A stretch of 42,723 nucleotides of DNA from Gallaecimonas xiamenensis 3-C-1 (GCF_000299915.1 NZ_AMRI01000032.1:1-42723), one strand, 5' to 3'; counted from the first letter of the stretch, positions 1-9,257 are shown. The notes: generated from the sequence alone by a model not told the origin. Program-made: numbers and translations.

Positions 1-5
1 TCAAT

Positions 6-16
6 TGTTAAAGAGC
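6..16 (-). promoter_or_regulatory. rrn leader boxA antitermination site
   Basis: The minus strand reads GCTCTTTAACA, which matches the conserved rrn boxA (core GCTCTTTAACA) bound by NusB/NusE during rRNA antitermination. It lies about 30 nt downstream of the nearer rRNA promoter. In E. coli the rrnG operon also neighbours clpB, so the synteny agrees. The 16S gene itself is not in the window. Confidence 0.85.
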
Positions 17-41
17 GTCGCTATCTCAAGCGAGGAGGCGC

Positions 42-69
42 ATTCTACCGCAACCTCATTCCTTGTCAA
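42..69 (-). promoter_or_regulatory. rRNA operon promoter, downstream copy
   Basis: Minus-strand TTGACA -35 (64-69), 16-bp spacer, TAGAAT -10 (42-47), then GCGCCTCC. The -10 and discriminator repeat those of the upstream copy 93 bp away, giving a tandem arrangement typical of rrn operons. Transcription would run into the boxA at 6-16. Confidence 0.87.
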
Positions 70-134
70 GCCCTTTGCTTTTCAAGGACCTCCGAGCAGT
101 TCCGCGTTTCGCTTCCCCCGTCGAAGTGAGGCGC

Positions 135-162
135 ATTCTATAGAAGCCCCGCCAAGAGTCAA
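135..162 (-). promoter_or_regulatory. rRNA operon promoter, upstream copy
   Basis: Read on the minus strand, a TTGACT -35 (157-162) is separated by exactly 16 bp from a TAGAAT -10 (135-140), followed at once by the GC-rich discriminator GCGCCTC. A 16-bp spacer and GC-rich discriminator are the hallmarks of stringently controlled rRNA P1-type promoters. It points left, towards a boxA at 6-16, so the rRNA genes should lie outside the window. Confidence rests on the match with the second copy at 42-69. Confidence 0.85.
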
Positions 163-206
163 CCACCTAAAACAGAGATTTTCACTGACTGCCTAGCAAA
201 TGAACA

Positions 207-231
207 AAAAGGGCCAAAAAGGCCCTTTATT
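207..231 (-). terminator. Rho-independent terminator of pssA
   Basis: The stem AAAGGGCC / GGCCCTTT (210-217 with 223-230) has a 5-nt loop. On the minus strand it is followed by a T-run, directly after the pssA stop codon. It separates pssA from the rRNA promoters. Confidence 0.85.
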
Positions 232-246
232 GCTGCTTTTTCAGGC

Positions 247-1041
247 TTACGCCTTGGGTTCATCACCCTTTTTCTCTTCTTTATTGCACTCAAAGTCCGC
301 ATCGTCGTTGTCACCCACTACATGTTCCATCTTCAACTCTTTGACAGAGCGGATGGTGATGATGGGGCCGGACAGGGCATAAAGGGCAAATACGGTGAAG
401 AGTACCAAGGCCGGTTGCAGGGCCACGATGACCACGACACCGATAACGATGAGGATGGCCAGGAAGGAACTCTCACGCCAGTCCACATCCTTAAAGGACG
501 GATAGCGGAAGTTGGAGACCATCAGCAGACCGCTGAGCAGGGTTACGATGGCAACCAACCAGGAAATGGTGGGACCGGCGATGTCAAAGTCACTACCGAC
601 CCATACCAGACCCACTACGATAGCGGCGGCTGCCGGGCTGGCCAGCCCCTGGAAGTAGCGCTTGTCGGCAATACCGACCTGGGTGTTGAAACGGGCCAAG
701 CGCAGGGCGGCACCAACGGCATAGATGAAAGCGGCCAGCCAGCCCACCTTACCCAGGCCAGACAGGGCCCAGTTATAGGAGACCAAGGCAGGAGCTATAC
801 CGAAGGACACCATATCTGCCATGGAGTCGTACTCGGCACCGAAGGCACTCTGGGTATTGGTCATACGGGCAATGCGCCCGTCGAGACTGTCGAAGACCAT
901 GGCAACGAAGACCGCCACAGCGGCTGCCGTGAAATGACCCTGCATGGAGGCGATGACGGCGTAGAAGCCAGAAAAAAGGCCGCCGGTAGTAAAGAGGTTG
1001 GGCAGCAGGTAAATCCCTTTGCTGCGCTGGTTCTCGCTCAT
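247..1041 (-). CDS. pssA: CDP-diacylglycerol--serine O-phosphatidyltransferase (membrane type)
   Basis: This enzyme makes phosphatidylserine from CDP-diacylglycerol and serine, the first step to phosphatidylethanolamine, in the inner membrane. The CDP-alcohol phosphotransferase signature DGxxARx8GxxxDxxxD is intact in the N-terminal third (it begins DGRIAR). Several hydrophobic segments follow and the C-terminal tail is acidic. The ATG at 1041 is chosen because an AGCGAG sequence lies upstream. An in-frame TTG at 1062 would add seven residues. This is the multi-pass membrane family, not the phospholipase-D-like PssA of E. coli, although the gene sits in the same neighbourhood (rrn, clpB). It is transcribed alone towards its own terminator and diverges from the DUF4124 gene. 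Confidence 0.9.
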   Translation of the reverse strand: MSENQRSKGIYLLPNLFTTGGLFSGFYAVIASMQGHFTAAAVAVFVAMVFDSLDGRIARMTNTQSAFGAEYDSMADMVSFGIAPALVSYNWALSGLGKVGWLAAFIYAVGAALRLARFNTQVGIADKRYFQGLASPAAAAIVVGLVWVGSDFDIAGPTISWLVAIVTLLSGLLMVSNFRYPSFKDVDWRESSFLAILIVIGVVVIVALQPALVLFTVFALYALSGPIITIRSVKELKMEHVVGDNDDADFECNKEEKKGDEPKA

Positions 1042-1135
1042 TGTGGAATTCTCGCTTGGCAAAGCCTGAACGGGTTAGACTGTTTAAGATATCACAGCCA
1101 CTTGGCATGCCCCAAGACGGCAGGAGACGCAAAAT

Positions 1136-1576
1136 ATGTTCAAGTACAGTTTGTTGCTGCTCTTAAGTTTTAGCCTGGGTAGCTGGGCAGCCATGCCCCA
1201 GGGAAAGGACGACAACACCGTCTATCGCTGGGTAGACAGTAAAGGCAATGTTCACTTCTCCCAGACACCGCCTCCGGGCAAGGCCGTGGATGCGGTCAAG
1301 GTAGATGCCCCTCAGCCCAGCTCCACCCCGCCTACCCCTGTATCAGTCGGCCAAAACGACGAAAAAGCTGAATCGCCCACGCAGGATCTGGTGAAAATGC
1401 GTAGCCAGCTAAAGGAAGCCTGCAGCAGGGCCAAGGAGAATCTGGCCACCCTCACCAGCTTCGACAGGGTAAGGCTCCAGGAAGAAAGCGGTGAATACCG
1501 AGTGTTGAGCGAAGAAGAAAAGGCCGAGCAGATCACCCTATATAAAGAACAGATAAAGGAAGCCTGCAAGAGCTGA
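1136..1576 (+). CDS. DUF4124 domain-containing secreted protein
   Basis: A 146-residue protein with an N-terminal signal peptide (hydrophobic core to about residue 17, ending SWA). It is followed by the DUF4124 pattern YRWVDSKGNVHFSQTPPPG, a short beta-rich module found in many proteobacterial envelope proteins. The middle is rich in proline and serine. The C-terminal third is charged and probably helical, with two cysteines. AGGAG lies about 9 nt before the ATG. The gene stands alone between pssA (divergent) and clpB (convergent, sharing a terminator). No specific function is known for the family, and none can be read from the context. Confidence 0.8.
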   Translation: MFKYSLLLLLSFSLGSWAAMPQGKDDNTVYRWVDSKGNVHFSQTPPPGKAVDAVKVDAPQPSSTPPTPVSVGQNDEKAESPTQDLVKMRSQLKEACSRAKENLATLTSFDRVRLQEESGEYRVLSEEEKAEQITLYKEQIKEACKS

Positions 1577-1577
1577 C

Positions 1578-1607
1578 AAAAAAGCCGCCCCGAAGGGCGG
1601 CTTTTTA
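1578..1607. terminator. Bidirectional terminator between DUF4124 gene and clpB
   Basis: The 7-bp stem GCCGCCC/GGGCGGC (1584-1590 with 1595-1601) is flanked by A- and T-runs on both sides, so it can serve both convergent genes. On the minus (clpB) strand the loop is a UUCG tetraloop closed by C-G, an unusually stable form. The clpB stop codon overlaps the hairpin's T-run. Confidence 0.9.
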
Positions 1608-4178
1608 TTGGCTGATGGCCAGTTCGCCATCTTGGGCATCCACCTTGATGGCTTTACCAGGAACCAGTTCTCCTTTAAGGATGCGGTTGGCCAGACCGTT
1701 CTCCAAGCGGTTTTGGATAGCCCTTTTGAGAGGCCTGGCACCAAAGAGGGGATCAAAGCCCGCTTCGGCCAACAGATCCAGGGCGCCATCGCTCAGCTCA
1801 AGCTGGTAATCCCGCTCGGCCAGGCGTTTTTTGAGGCCCGCCAACTGGATAGTGGCGATTTGGCGGATCACTTGATCACTCAAAGGATGGAACACCACCG
1901 TCTCGTCGATACGGTTGATAAATTCCGGGCGGAAGTGGTGGCCCACTTCGTCCATCACCATGGCTTTCATCACCTCGTAGTCTTCCTTGCCGGCGTGTTC
2001 CTGAATACGCGCCGAGCCCAGGTTGGAGGTCATGATCACCACCGTATTGCGAAAATCTACAGTACGCCCCTGGCTGTCGGTAAGGCGGCCGTCGTCCAGC
2101 ACTTGCAACAGCAGGTTGAACACGTCCGGGTGCGCCTTTTCCACCTCGTCCAGCAGGATCACTGAGTAAGGACGGCGCCGCACTGCTTCGGTGAGATAGC
2201 CACCCTCCTCGTAGCCCACATAGCCCGGAGGGGCGCCTACCAGGCGGGATACTGCGTGTTTTTCCATAAACTCGGACATGTCCAGGCGGACCATGGCGTC
2301 GTCGGTGTCGAACAGGAACTCGGCCAGGGCTTTGCAAAGCTCGGTTTTACCGACACCAGTGGGCCCCAGGAACAGGAAGGAGCCGATGGGCCGGCGCGGG
2401 TCGGACAGCCCTGCCCTGCTGCGGCGAATGGCATTGGCCACGGCGGTGACCGCCTCTTCCTGGCCTACCACCCGCTTGTGCAGGTTGTCTTCCATCTGCA
2501 GTAGCTTGTCCCGCTCCCCTTCGAGCATCTTGGCGACGGGGATGCCGGTCCAACGGGATACCACTTCGGCGATTTCGCCGTCGCTGACCTTGTGTTTAAG
2601 CAGGGTCATTTCCTGCATCTCGGCGGCGCTGGCCAGGTCCAGTTGTTTTTCCAACTCAGGGATGCGGCCGTATTGGAGCTCGGACATGCGCTCGTAGTTG
2701 GCGGCCCGGCGAGCGATCTCCAGCTCCTGGCGAGCTTCTTCCAATTGGGCTTTTATCTGCTGGGTACCGGACAGGGCTGCCTTTTCGGTGTTCCATATTT
2801 CGTCCAATTCCTCATAACGGCCGTCCAGATCCGCCAGCTCCTCTTCCAGTAGGTTCAGGCGCTTCTTGGACGCGTCGTCGGTTTCCTTGGTCAGAGCCTG
2901 GCGCTCCAGTTTCAGCTGGATCATGCGACGTTCCAGACGGTCCAGTTCTTCCGGCTTGGAGTCGATTTGCATGCGGATGCTGGAGGCGGCTTCGTCGATC
3001 AGGTCGATGGCCTTGTCGGGTAACTGACGGTCGGCAATGTAACGATGCGACAGGGTGGCCGCCGCCACTATGGCCGGGTCTGTGATTTCGACACTGTGGT
3101 GAATTTCGTAGCGTTCCTTGAGGCCACGCAAAATGGCGATGGTGTCCTCGACACTGGGTTCTTCCACCAACACTTTTTGGAAACGCCGCTCCAGGGCTGC
3201 GTCCTTCTCTATATATTGGCGGTATTCGTCCAGGGTGGTGGCGCCCACGCAGTGCAGCTCGCCACGGGCCAGGGCCGGCTTGAGCATGTTGCCGGCGTCC
3301 ATGGCCCCGTCGGCCTTACCGGCACCGACCATGGTGTGCAATTCATCGATGAAGAGAATGACCTGCCCTTCTTCCTTGGCCAATTCGTTGAGCAGGGCCT
3401 TGAGGCGCTCTTCGAATTCCCCCCGGTATTTGGCGCCGGCCAACAGGGCGCCCAGATCAAGCGACAACACCCGCTTGTTCTTAAGGCCTTCAGGCACCTC
3501 GCCATTAATGATGCGCTGGGCCAGGCCTTCGACGATGGCGGTCTTACCCACACCAGGCTCGCCGATCAGCACCGGGTTGTTTTTGGTGCGGCGCTGCAGC
3601 ACCTGGATAGTGCGGCGAATTTCTTCGTCGCGGCCGATAACAGGGTCCAACTTGCCTTGCTCTGCCCGTTCGGTCAGGTCAATGGTGTAACGCTCCAGGG
3701 CCTGGCGGGTGTCCTCGGCGTTGGCGTCTTCAACCTTCTGGCCACCACGGAGCAGCTCGATGGATTGCTCCACCTTAGGCTTGGTCAGATTGTGCTTGCG
3801 CAGCAGCTCCCCCAGCTCTCCTTGATCGTCCAGGGCCGCCAAGATGAAAAGCTCGGAGGAAATGAATTTGTCTTTGCGCTTTTGGGCCAGTTTGTCACAC
3901 AGGTTGAGGAGATTGGCCAAAGCACGGGAAACCTGGACATCCCCGCCGGTACCCTCTACCTGGGGAAACTTATCCAGCGCCTGCCCCAGGTCGGAGCGAA
4001 AGCGGTTGAAGTCCACCTTGTTCTGACTGAACAGGGGTTTGACCACGCTGCTGTCTTGGTTTAGCAGCGCCATCATCAGGTGGGCCGGCTCGATAAACTG
4101 ATGGTCACGGCCCAGCGCCAATGACTGCGCATCAGACAGAGCCAGCTGGAATTTACTGGTGAAGCGTTCGGGATGCAT
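1605..4178 (-). CDS. clpB: ATP-dependent chaperone ClpB
   Basis: A cytoplasmic Hsp100 disaggregase that threads aggregated proteins through a hexameric ring together with DnaK. At 857 residues it is the full family length. An N-terminal Clp repeat domain is followed by nucleotide-binding domain 1 with Walker A GEPGVGKT at 206-213, the same position as in E. coli. Then come the coiled-coil middle domain (about 400-530) and domain 2 with Walker [10 protein letters not shown] near 605. AGGAGG lies 5 nt before the ATG. A sigma-32-like promoter lies in the short gap to pgeF, so heat-shock control separate from the rluD-pgeF unit is likely. The order rluD-pgeF-clpB matches E. coli. Confidence 0.98.
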   Translation of the reverse strand: MHPERFTSKFQLALSDAQSLALGRDHQFIEPAHLMMALLNQDSSVVKPLFSQNKVDFNRFRSDLGQALDKFPQVEGTGGDVQVSRALANLLNLCDKLAQKRKDKFISSELFILAALDDQGELGELLRKHNLTKPKVEQSIELLRGGQKVEDANAEDTRQALERYTIDLTERAEQGKLDPVIGRDEEIRRTIQVLQRRTKNNPVLIGEPGVGKTAIVEGLAQRIINGEVPEGLKNKRVLSLDLGALLAGAKYRGEFEERLKALLNELAKEEGQVILFIDELHTMVGAGKADGAMDAGNMLKPALARGELHCVGATTLDEYRQYIEKDAALERRFQKVLVEEPSVEDTIAILRGLKERYEIHHSVEITDPAIVAAATLSHRYIADRQLPDKAIDLIDEAASSIRMQIDSKPEELDRLERRMIQLKLERQALTKETDDASKKRLNLLEEELADLDGRYEELDEIWNTEKAALSGTQQIKAQLEEARQELEIARRAANYERMSELQYGRIPELEKQLDLASAAEMQEMTLLKHKVSDGEIAEVVSRWTGIPVAKMLEGERDKLLQMEDNLHKRVVGQEEAVTAVANAIRRSRAGLSDPRRPIGSFLFLGPTGVGKTELCKALAEFLFDTDDAMVRLDMSEFMEKHAVSRLVGAPPGYVGYEEGGYLTEAVRRRPYSVILLDEVEKAHPDVFNLLLQVLDDGRLTDSQGRTVDFRNTVVIMTSNLGSARIQEHAGKEDYEVMKAMVMDEVGHHFRPEFINRIDETVVFHPLSDQVIRQIATIQLAGLKKRLAERDYQLELSDGALDLLAEAGFDPLFGARPLKRAIQNRLENGLANRILKGELVPGKAIKVDAQDGELAISQ

Positions 4179-4208
4179 CTGGGCCTCCTAGTGAATCAGA
4201 TGCCTTTT

Positions 4209-4237
4209 ATGTGGGACCTTAACCCCGAACTTTCAAG
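4209..4237 (-). promoter_or_regulatory. Sigma-32 (heat-shock) promoter of clpB
   Basis: The minus strand has CTTGAAA (4231-4237), 14 bp, then TCCCACAT (4209-4216). The E. coli RpoH consensus is CTTGAAA, 13-14 bp, CCCCATnT. The -35 is perfect and the -10 matches at five of its seven fixed positions. The element starts one base beyond the pgeF stop codon and lies about 30 bp before the clpB ATG. Assignment is by pattern only. Confidence 0.75.
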
Positions 4238-4954
4238 TCAATCCTTGCGCAGGATCAGAAAAGCCATGCGTCCGGTTTGGCCGTCCCGGCGATAGGAGAA
4301 GAAACGTGTTGGCTCTGACAGGGTGCAGGCCGGTTCCCGATATAGATGCCGGACACCCAGCCGGGCCAGTCGGTTGGCAGCCAACTGCTGAAGGTCGGCC
4401 AGGTACTTGTCGCCCCTGGCCGCAAAGGCCTGGCTGTCTTCGGGGTGTTGGTCGACAAAGGCGTCTTTAACCTCGGCTCCCACCTCAAAGGCGGTGGGAC
4501 CAATGCAGGGCCCCAGCCAGGCGACCACCGAGGTCGTCGCCATCTTGGCCAGGGTAGCTTCCAATACCCCGGCGGCCAGTCCTCGCCAACCGGCATGGGC
4601 TGCCGCCACCTGGCGACCGTCCTCAGTGGCAAAGAGCACCGGCAAGCAGTCGGCGGTCATGATGGCTAGGGCTTGGCCCGGCAGGGCGGTGGTGGCAGCG
4701 TCGGCCGTGGCTTGCAACTGGCTATCGCAGGACACGGCGGTACTGTGCACCTGGTTTAGCCAGCGGGGTTCTTCTGCCAGACCTATTGCGCCTTTCAGCA
4801 AGGCCCTGTTGTAGGCCACCCGGGAGGGAACATCCCCTACATGGGTGCCCAGGTTATAGCCTTGGAAAGGGCCCTGACTGACACCGCCAAGTCGGTCGGT
4901 ATAGAAGGCGCGCACCCCAGCGGGGAACACGCCGTCGATGGCCTTAACCGCCAT
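4238..4954 (-). CDS. pgeF: Peptidoglycan editing factor / purine nucleoside phosphorylase (laccase-domain, YfiH family)
   Basis: A member of the DUF152/multicopper-polyphenol-oxidoreductase family. E. coli YfiH acts on UDP-MurNAc carrying L-serine instead of L-alanine, and related proteins cleave purine nucleosides. The metal-binding set is visible as H70 (in NQVHS), C103 (in TADCLP) and H120 (in AAHAGWRG), followed by GPCIGP. At 238 residues it is the usual length. Its start overlaps the end of rluD by 11 bp, so the two are translationally coupled. clpB follows after 59 bp with its own promoter. The family is certain. Which activity dominates here cannot be read from sequence. Confidence 0.93.
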   Translation of the reverse strand: MAVKAIDGVFPAGVRAFYTDRLGGVSQGPFQGYNLGTHVGDVPSRVAYNRALLKGAIGLAEEPRWLNQVHSTAVSCDSQLQATADAATTALPGQALAIMTADCLPVLFATEDGRQVAAAHAGWRGLAAGVLEATLAKMATTSVVAWLGPCIGPTAFEVGAEVKDAFVDQHPEDSQAFAARGDKYLADLQQLAANRLARLGVRHLYREPACTLSEPTRFFSYRRDGQTGRMAFLILRKD

Positions 4955-5909
4955 GGCGTTCCATATCGCCGCGCAGCAGGTCGTAAAGCCCCAGCATGTC
5001 GTCAGGGATGGGGGCTTCCCAACACATTTCTTCTCCTGTGATGGGGTGTTCGAGGATCAACTTGGCCGCATGCAAGGCCTGGCGGGGAAACTGGCGCAGT
5101 ATCTCCTGGGTATCAGGGTCGGCCCCTTTGAGCAGGCGGCTGCGGCCACCGTACAAGGGATCGCCCACCAGAGGGTGCCCCAGGTGGGCCATGTGCACCC
5201 GGATCTGGTGGGTACGGCCGGACTCCAGGCGCAGGCGAAGGCGGGTATGAAGACGGAATTTCTCCGCCACCCGGTAGTGGGTAACGGCGGGTTTACCGTC
5301 TTTGACCACGGCCATATGGGTACGCTTGGTGGGGTGACGACCTATGGGGGCATCGACGCTGCCACCGGCTGTCATCAGGCCAATGGCCAGGGCCTCATAC
5401 TCACGGGTGATATCCCGAGCCTGCAGTTTTTCCACCAGATGGGTCTGGGCCGCCAGGGTCTTGGCGACCACCATCAGGCCAGTGGTGTCCTTGTCTAGGC
5501 GGTGCACAATACCGGCCCTGGGGACTACGCCAATCTCGGGGCAATGGTGCAGGAGGGCATTGAGCAGGGTACCGTCGGCATTGCCGGCGCCGGGGTGAAC
5601 CACCAGGCCGGCACCTTTATTGATAACCAGAATATGGTCATCCTCATAAACGATATCCAGGTCGATAGCTTCCGCTTTGAAGCGCTCATCCGCTTCAACT
5701 TCTGCTTTAACATCAATAGCTTCAATGCCAAGCAACTTGTGCCTTGGCTTGTCGATCACCTGGCCGTCAACACGGACATTGCCAGCCAGGATCCATTCTT
5801 TTAGCCTTGAACGGGAATGATCAGGGAACAAATCGGCCAAAACCTGATCCAAGCGGTGGCCAAGGTGTTCAACATTGGCCGAAGCCTGTAACTCTATTAC
5901 TTCACGCAT
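4944..5909 (-). CDS. rluD: 23S rRNA pseudouridine(1911/1915/1917) synthase RluD
   Basis: This enzyme isomerises three uridines in helix 69 of 23S rRNA, important for subunit joining. The N-terminal S4 RNA-binding domain (about 18-75) is followed by the catalytic domain with HRLDKDTTG. The catalytic aspartate is residue 139, the same number as in E. coli RluD. The start at ATG 5909 (321 residues) fits the E. coli N-terminus. An open frame continues 46 codons upstream but would run into the bamD promoter region and has no homology signal. It diverges from bamD across a 125-bp gap and overlaps pgeF at its end. Confidence 0.96.
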   Translation of the reverse strand: MREVIELQASANVEHLGHRLDQVLADLFPDHSRSRLKEWILAGNVRVDGQVIDKPRHKLLGIEAIDVKAEVEADERFKAEAIDLDIVYEDDHILVINKGAGLVVHPGAGNADGTLLNALLHHCPEIGVVPRAGIVHRLDKDTTGLMVVAKTLAAQTHLVEKLQARDITREYEALAIGLMTAGGSVDAPIGRHPTKRTHMAVVKDGKPAVTHYRVAEKFRLHTRLRLRLESGRTHQIRVHMAHLGHPLVGDPLYGGRSRLLKGADPDTQEILRQFPRQALHAAKLILEHPITGEEMCWEAPIPDDMLGLYDLLRGDMERHGG

Positions 5910-5929
5910 AGATGACTCGTGTCGCCCCT

Positions 5930-5957
5930 GTGACATGTCAGGGTACTGGGTTAGAAT
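5930..5957 (+). promoter_or_regulatory. Sigma-70 promoter of bamD
   Basis: GTGACA (5930-5935), 16 bp, TAGAAT (5952-5957), then GCGCC. The -35 differs from consensus at one base and the -10 at one. The 5' leader to the bamD ATG would be about 70 nt. The promoter lies within the rluD/bamD divergent gap. Confidence 0.6.
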
Positions 5958-6034
5958 GCGCCAAAAGATATAGTTTACTCCCCTTTGGCACTGAACACAG
6001 TGACTTCGAAACAAGGTACGGGAAAGAACCAAGA

Positions 6035-6796
6035 ATGATGACGACAAAAGGACGCTGCCTCACCCTGCTCCTGGCCCTGGGTGTAACCCTGGGAGGTTGT
6101 GCCAGCAACAAGAAAGAAGAGCAGGAAATACAAAGCACGCCGCAAAAGAGCTTTGAGATGGCGCAGACGGCCCTGGCCACCGGTAACTTCAACAGGGCAG
6201 TGGAACTGCTTGAAGGACTGGACTCCCGCTATCCTTTTGGCCCCTACTCTCACCAAGTCCAACTGGACATGATGTATGCCTACTACAAGCAAGGGGACTA
6301 CGCCTCGGCCATCGCCGTGATCGACAGGTTCACCAAGCTCAACCCCCAACATGCGGACCTGGATTACGCCTACTACATGCGTGGCCTGAACCACATGGCC
6401 ATGGACAACAATTTCTTCCAGGAACTGTTGTGGGTGGACAGGACAGATAAGGACCCCAGCAGCTCCAAGCAGGCATTTGAAGACTTTGCCACCCTGGTCA
6501 AGCGCTTCCCTGCGTCCAAATACGCCAGCGATGCCAGCAAGCGCATGCTGTACTTGAAAAATCGTCTGGCCAACTACGAGCTGGCCGTAGCACGCTACTA
6601 CGTGAAACGTCAGGCCTGGATAGCCGCCGCCAACCGCGCCCAGACCGTCGTTGACGATTACAAAGGCACAGAGGCTCAAGAAAAGGCCCTGGAACTGCTG
6701 GTCGATTGCTATAACGAGTTGGGCATCCATGAGCTTAAGGCCAATGCCCTGGCCGTGCTCAAGGAGAACTACCCCAATAACCGCCTGGTGCGGTAA
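6035..6796 (+). CDS. bamD: Outer membrane protein assembly factor BamD
   Basis: An essential lipoprotein of the BAM complex that inserts beta-barrel proteins into the outer membrane. Starting at ATG 6035 gives 253 residues with a lipoprotein signal peptide ending LGGC, so the mature protein begins at that cysteine. TPR helices follow, including RYPFGPYSHQVQLDMMYAYY and the YYVKRQAW segment, all typical of BamD/YfiO. A longer open frame upstream (from 5912) has no signal peptide and crosses the promoter, so it is rejected. The divergent rluD neighbour is the same as in E. coli. A terminator shared with glnB follows. Confidence 0.96.
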   Translation: MMTTKGRCLTLLLALGVTLGGCASNKKEEQEIQSTPQKSFEMAQTALATGNFNRAVELLEGLDSRYPFGPYSHQVQLDMMYAYYKQGDYASAIAVIDRFTKLNPQHADLDYAYYMRGLNHMAMDNNFFQELLWVDRTDKDPSSSKQAFEDFATLVKRFPASKYASDASKRMLYLKNRLANYELAVARYYVKRQAWIAAANRAQTVVDDYKGTEAQEKALELLVDCYNELGIHELKANALAVLKENYPNNRLVR

Positions 6797-6800
6797 CAAA

Positions 6801-6825
6801 AAAGCGGCCCAAGGGCCGCTTTTTT
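6801..6825. terminator. Bidirectional terminator between bamD and glnB
   Basis: GCGGCC/GGCCGC stem (6804-6809 with 6814-6819) with a 4-nt loop, flanked by an A-run on the left and a T-run on the right. It lies between two convergent genes and can serve both. Confidence 0.9.
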
Positions 6826-6837
6826 ATTGGCTAACAA

Positions 6838-7212
<375 letters not shown>

Positions 7213-7250
7213 CTAAGCATAACGTTTCCTGTCCTCTGGCAACAAGGGAC

Positions 7251-9257
7251 CTAGGTACAACTGGCCGGAGCCGGGCTGATACTGGACTCGTACATCAGCA
7301 CACATTGCCCGGTGGCGGTCCCGGCTGCAAAATCCACGGCAAAGCTGACCGGCGAGAAGGTAAAACCACCAGCGCTATAACTGAAACTGATGCTGCCTGC
7401 CCAGGTAGCGCTGAACCCAGAGCAACTGTAGGCCGGGGTGCCGTTGCCGTTGGGGGTGGTAACGCCACAGGTGATACTGTTATCGGCCACACCGTTGACC
7501 TTGGCAATGACGGTAACTCCCCCGGGAATACTGCCGTTACAGGCCTTGGTATTGGTACCATTCTTTTGCAGGCAATTTAGGGTGCCGGATACGGCAAGCC
7601 CAGCCCCGGCAATGGTAACGCTGAGGCTGTCTTCCAGGTATTGGTTACCGTCGCTCAGGTCGGTTGGCGAAGATCCTGTCACACCGGTATTGCCGAGTCT
7701 GGCCCTGACCGCCACAGTACCGTTGCCACCGCTCGACACGGTCAACAGACCACGGCTGTAGGTGCCGTAATAATTGGCTGATGGGTCGGGATCCAGAGTC
7801 TTGATCGCTTGGTTGGTAACGGTCATACCGGTGCCAGAAGTCACCTTCCAGTCCGCCAGCAGAGTCAGGTTCAAGTCGTAAAACGGTACCAGGGCCGGCC
7901 AGTTTTCGTCCGTGTCCACCAGGCTTTGCAGCAGGGAAAGGTCGGCGGCATTGAGATAGTCGAGGTAAATCCCTCTGGCCATCAGCTGGGTAGCCCCGGC
8001 ATTGGCGACCTGCAACCCGGAAGGACTGACATCCCTCAGCGCTGTCTTGTCGGCCGCCGTGGTACCCAAGATCTGATCTTTGATCTTGGCCAGCACATAG
8101 TTGCGGTAGGCGGCCTGGTTACTACTGCTTTCCAGCCAGTCTTTTCGCATCAACACCACGTCCACCAAACGCCAGTCCTGGGTCACCCTGTAGTAGCCAT
8201 CAATCCTCTGCATGCGACAGGCTTCCAGATAGTTGCCGGCCAGGATGGAGGTAAAGCTGCCGCTGGTTACCAAGGAGGCATTGAAGGTGTTATAGGCCGA
8301 CCCCGTATACATGTAGTGGCCATGGGGTGTGATAAGTCGGGCCGGATCAAATACCGGCTTACTGCTGTCGTTACTGTCAAAGTGGTCCTGGCAGCAGATG
8401 GTGCAATAAGCCGAAGGGTTATTGTTGGTGGGCGCTCCCGTGCTCTTGGCCACCAGGGTGCCATCTTCGACTATGACTTGGTAATCATCTATATCTGTGG
8501 CATCGGGCCTCGACACAAAGGGGGTGTAGCCCTGGGTTTTGGGATTGCTGAGGCTGCACTCACAGTTGATGGTGGCGTAGTCCTCGCGGATAAGGGTGGT
8601 ACTGTCCGGCTTGTAGGTTACGGTGTCGAACTTGACCAGGGTGCTCCCCCCTTGTTTGAGCACCTCGGGTATGGGCTTGCTGCTCTCACGCTTCTTACCT
8701 GTACCGTTGGTATTGAGTTCAAGAGCAATGACGTCCGGTGCCTGGCCGGGGGTATAGGCCACCTTGGGCCCATCGGTGTTGAACACCGGGTCCAGAGAGT
8801 TCTTCTTGTCAGCCGAAGTACTTGCAGACATAGAACCGTTAAGGGTGACGGTGTCTGTACCCTGGGGGCTGGTCCAGCTTACGGTGATGGCGACTTGTTT
8901 TTGATCCGGCCCCAATACCCCTGTTGGTGCCGTTCCCGACCAACTGCTGGTGGCCTGGTTGTAGTAGAGGTTGGAGACATTCCACAGCCGGCTATAGGCC
9001 TGGCCATTTACGGTGACACTGTCGTTACCGGTGGCAATATCGAGAAAGTTGTTGGTGCCTCCAGTGACGTCGTCAAAATCGCGAAACTCCTCCATTTTGG
9101 CTTTGGCCAGCTCCATGGCGACGCTGCGATAGACGCTTTCGTTGCTGGAGCGAAGAAAGGACTTTTGCAGCACCACCAGGCCGGTGACCCCTACACCAAT
9201 AACAGCAACGGCAACCATGACTTCGATAAGCCCGAAGCCCAGGTGTTTTATTCTCAT
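7251..9257 (-). CDS. Very large PilV-like type IV minor pilin with unusual ectodomain
   Basis: It starts MRIKHLG/FGLIEVM, a prepilin peptidase site with Glu at +5 and a hydrophobic helix, so it should enter a type IV pilus or pseudopilus. At 668 residues it is three to four times a normal PilV. After a PilV-like stalk comes a cysteine/histidine cluster: CEC at about 233-235, C-x2-CC-x-DHxD at 285-294, HGH at 312-314 and a further cysteine near 347. The last ~200 residues are Thr/Ser/Gly-rich, beta-strand-like and contain two cysteine pairs, suggesting Ig-like folds. The ATG at 9257 shares one base with the stop of the preceding gene (TGATG). It is the last gene of the fimT-pilW-pilX-like operon. 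The function of the ectodomain is unknown. Confidence 0.8.
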   Translation of the reverse strand: MRIKHLGFGLIEVMVAVAVIGVGVTGLVVLQKSFLRSSNESVYRSVAMELAKAKMEEFRDFDDVTGGTNNFLDIATGNDSVTVNGQAYSRLWNVSNLYYNQATSSWSGTAPTGVLGPDQKQVAITVSWTSPQGTDTVTLNGSMSASTSADKKNSLDPVFNTDGPKVAYTPGQAPDVIALELNTNGTGKKRESSKPIPEVLKQGGSTLVKFDTVTYKPDSTTLIREDYATINCECSLSNPKTQGYTPFVSRPDATDIDDYQVIVEDGTLVAKSTGAPTNNNPSAYCTICCQDHFDSNDSSKPVFDPARLITPHGHYMYTGSAYNTFNASLVTSGSFTSILAGNYLEACRMQRIDGYYRVTQDWRLVDVVLMRKDWLESSSNQAAYRNYVLAKIKDQILGTTAADKTALRDVSPSGLQVANAGATQLMARGIYLDYLNAADLSLLQSLVDTDENWPALVPFYDLNLTLLADWKVTSGTGMTVTNQAIKTLDPDPSANYYGTYSRGLLTVSSGGNGTVAVRARLGNTGVTGSSPTDLSDGNQYLEDSLSVTIAGAGLAVSGTLNCLQKNGTNTKACNGSIPGGVTVIAKVNGVADNSITCGVTTPNGNGTPAYSCSGFSATWAGSISFSYSAGGFTFSPVSFAVDFAAGTATGQCVLMYESSISPAPASCT

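Noticed and set aside
5910-6047. N-terminal extension of rluD and of bamD into their shared gap
   Set aside because: Both open frames cross the divergent promoter, lack homology, and the shorter starts give the known N-termini and the BamD lipobox.
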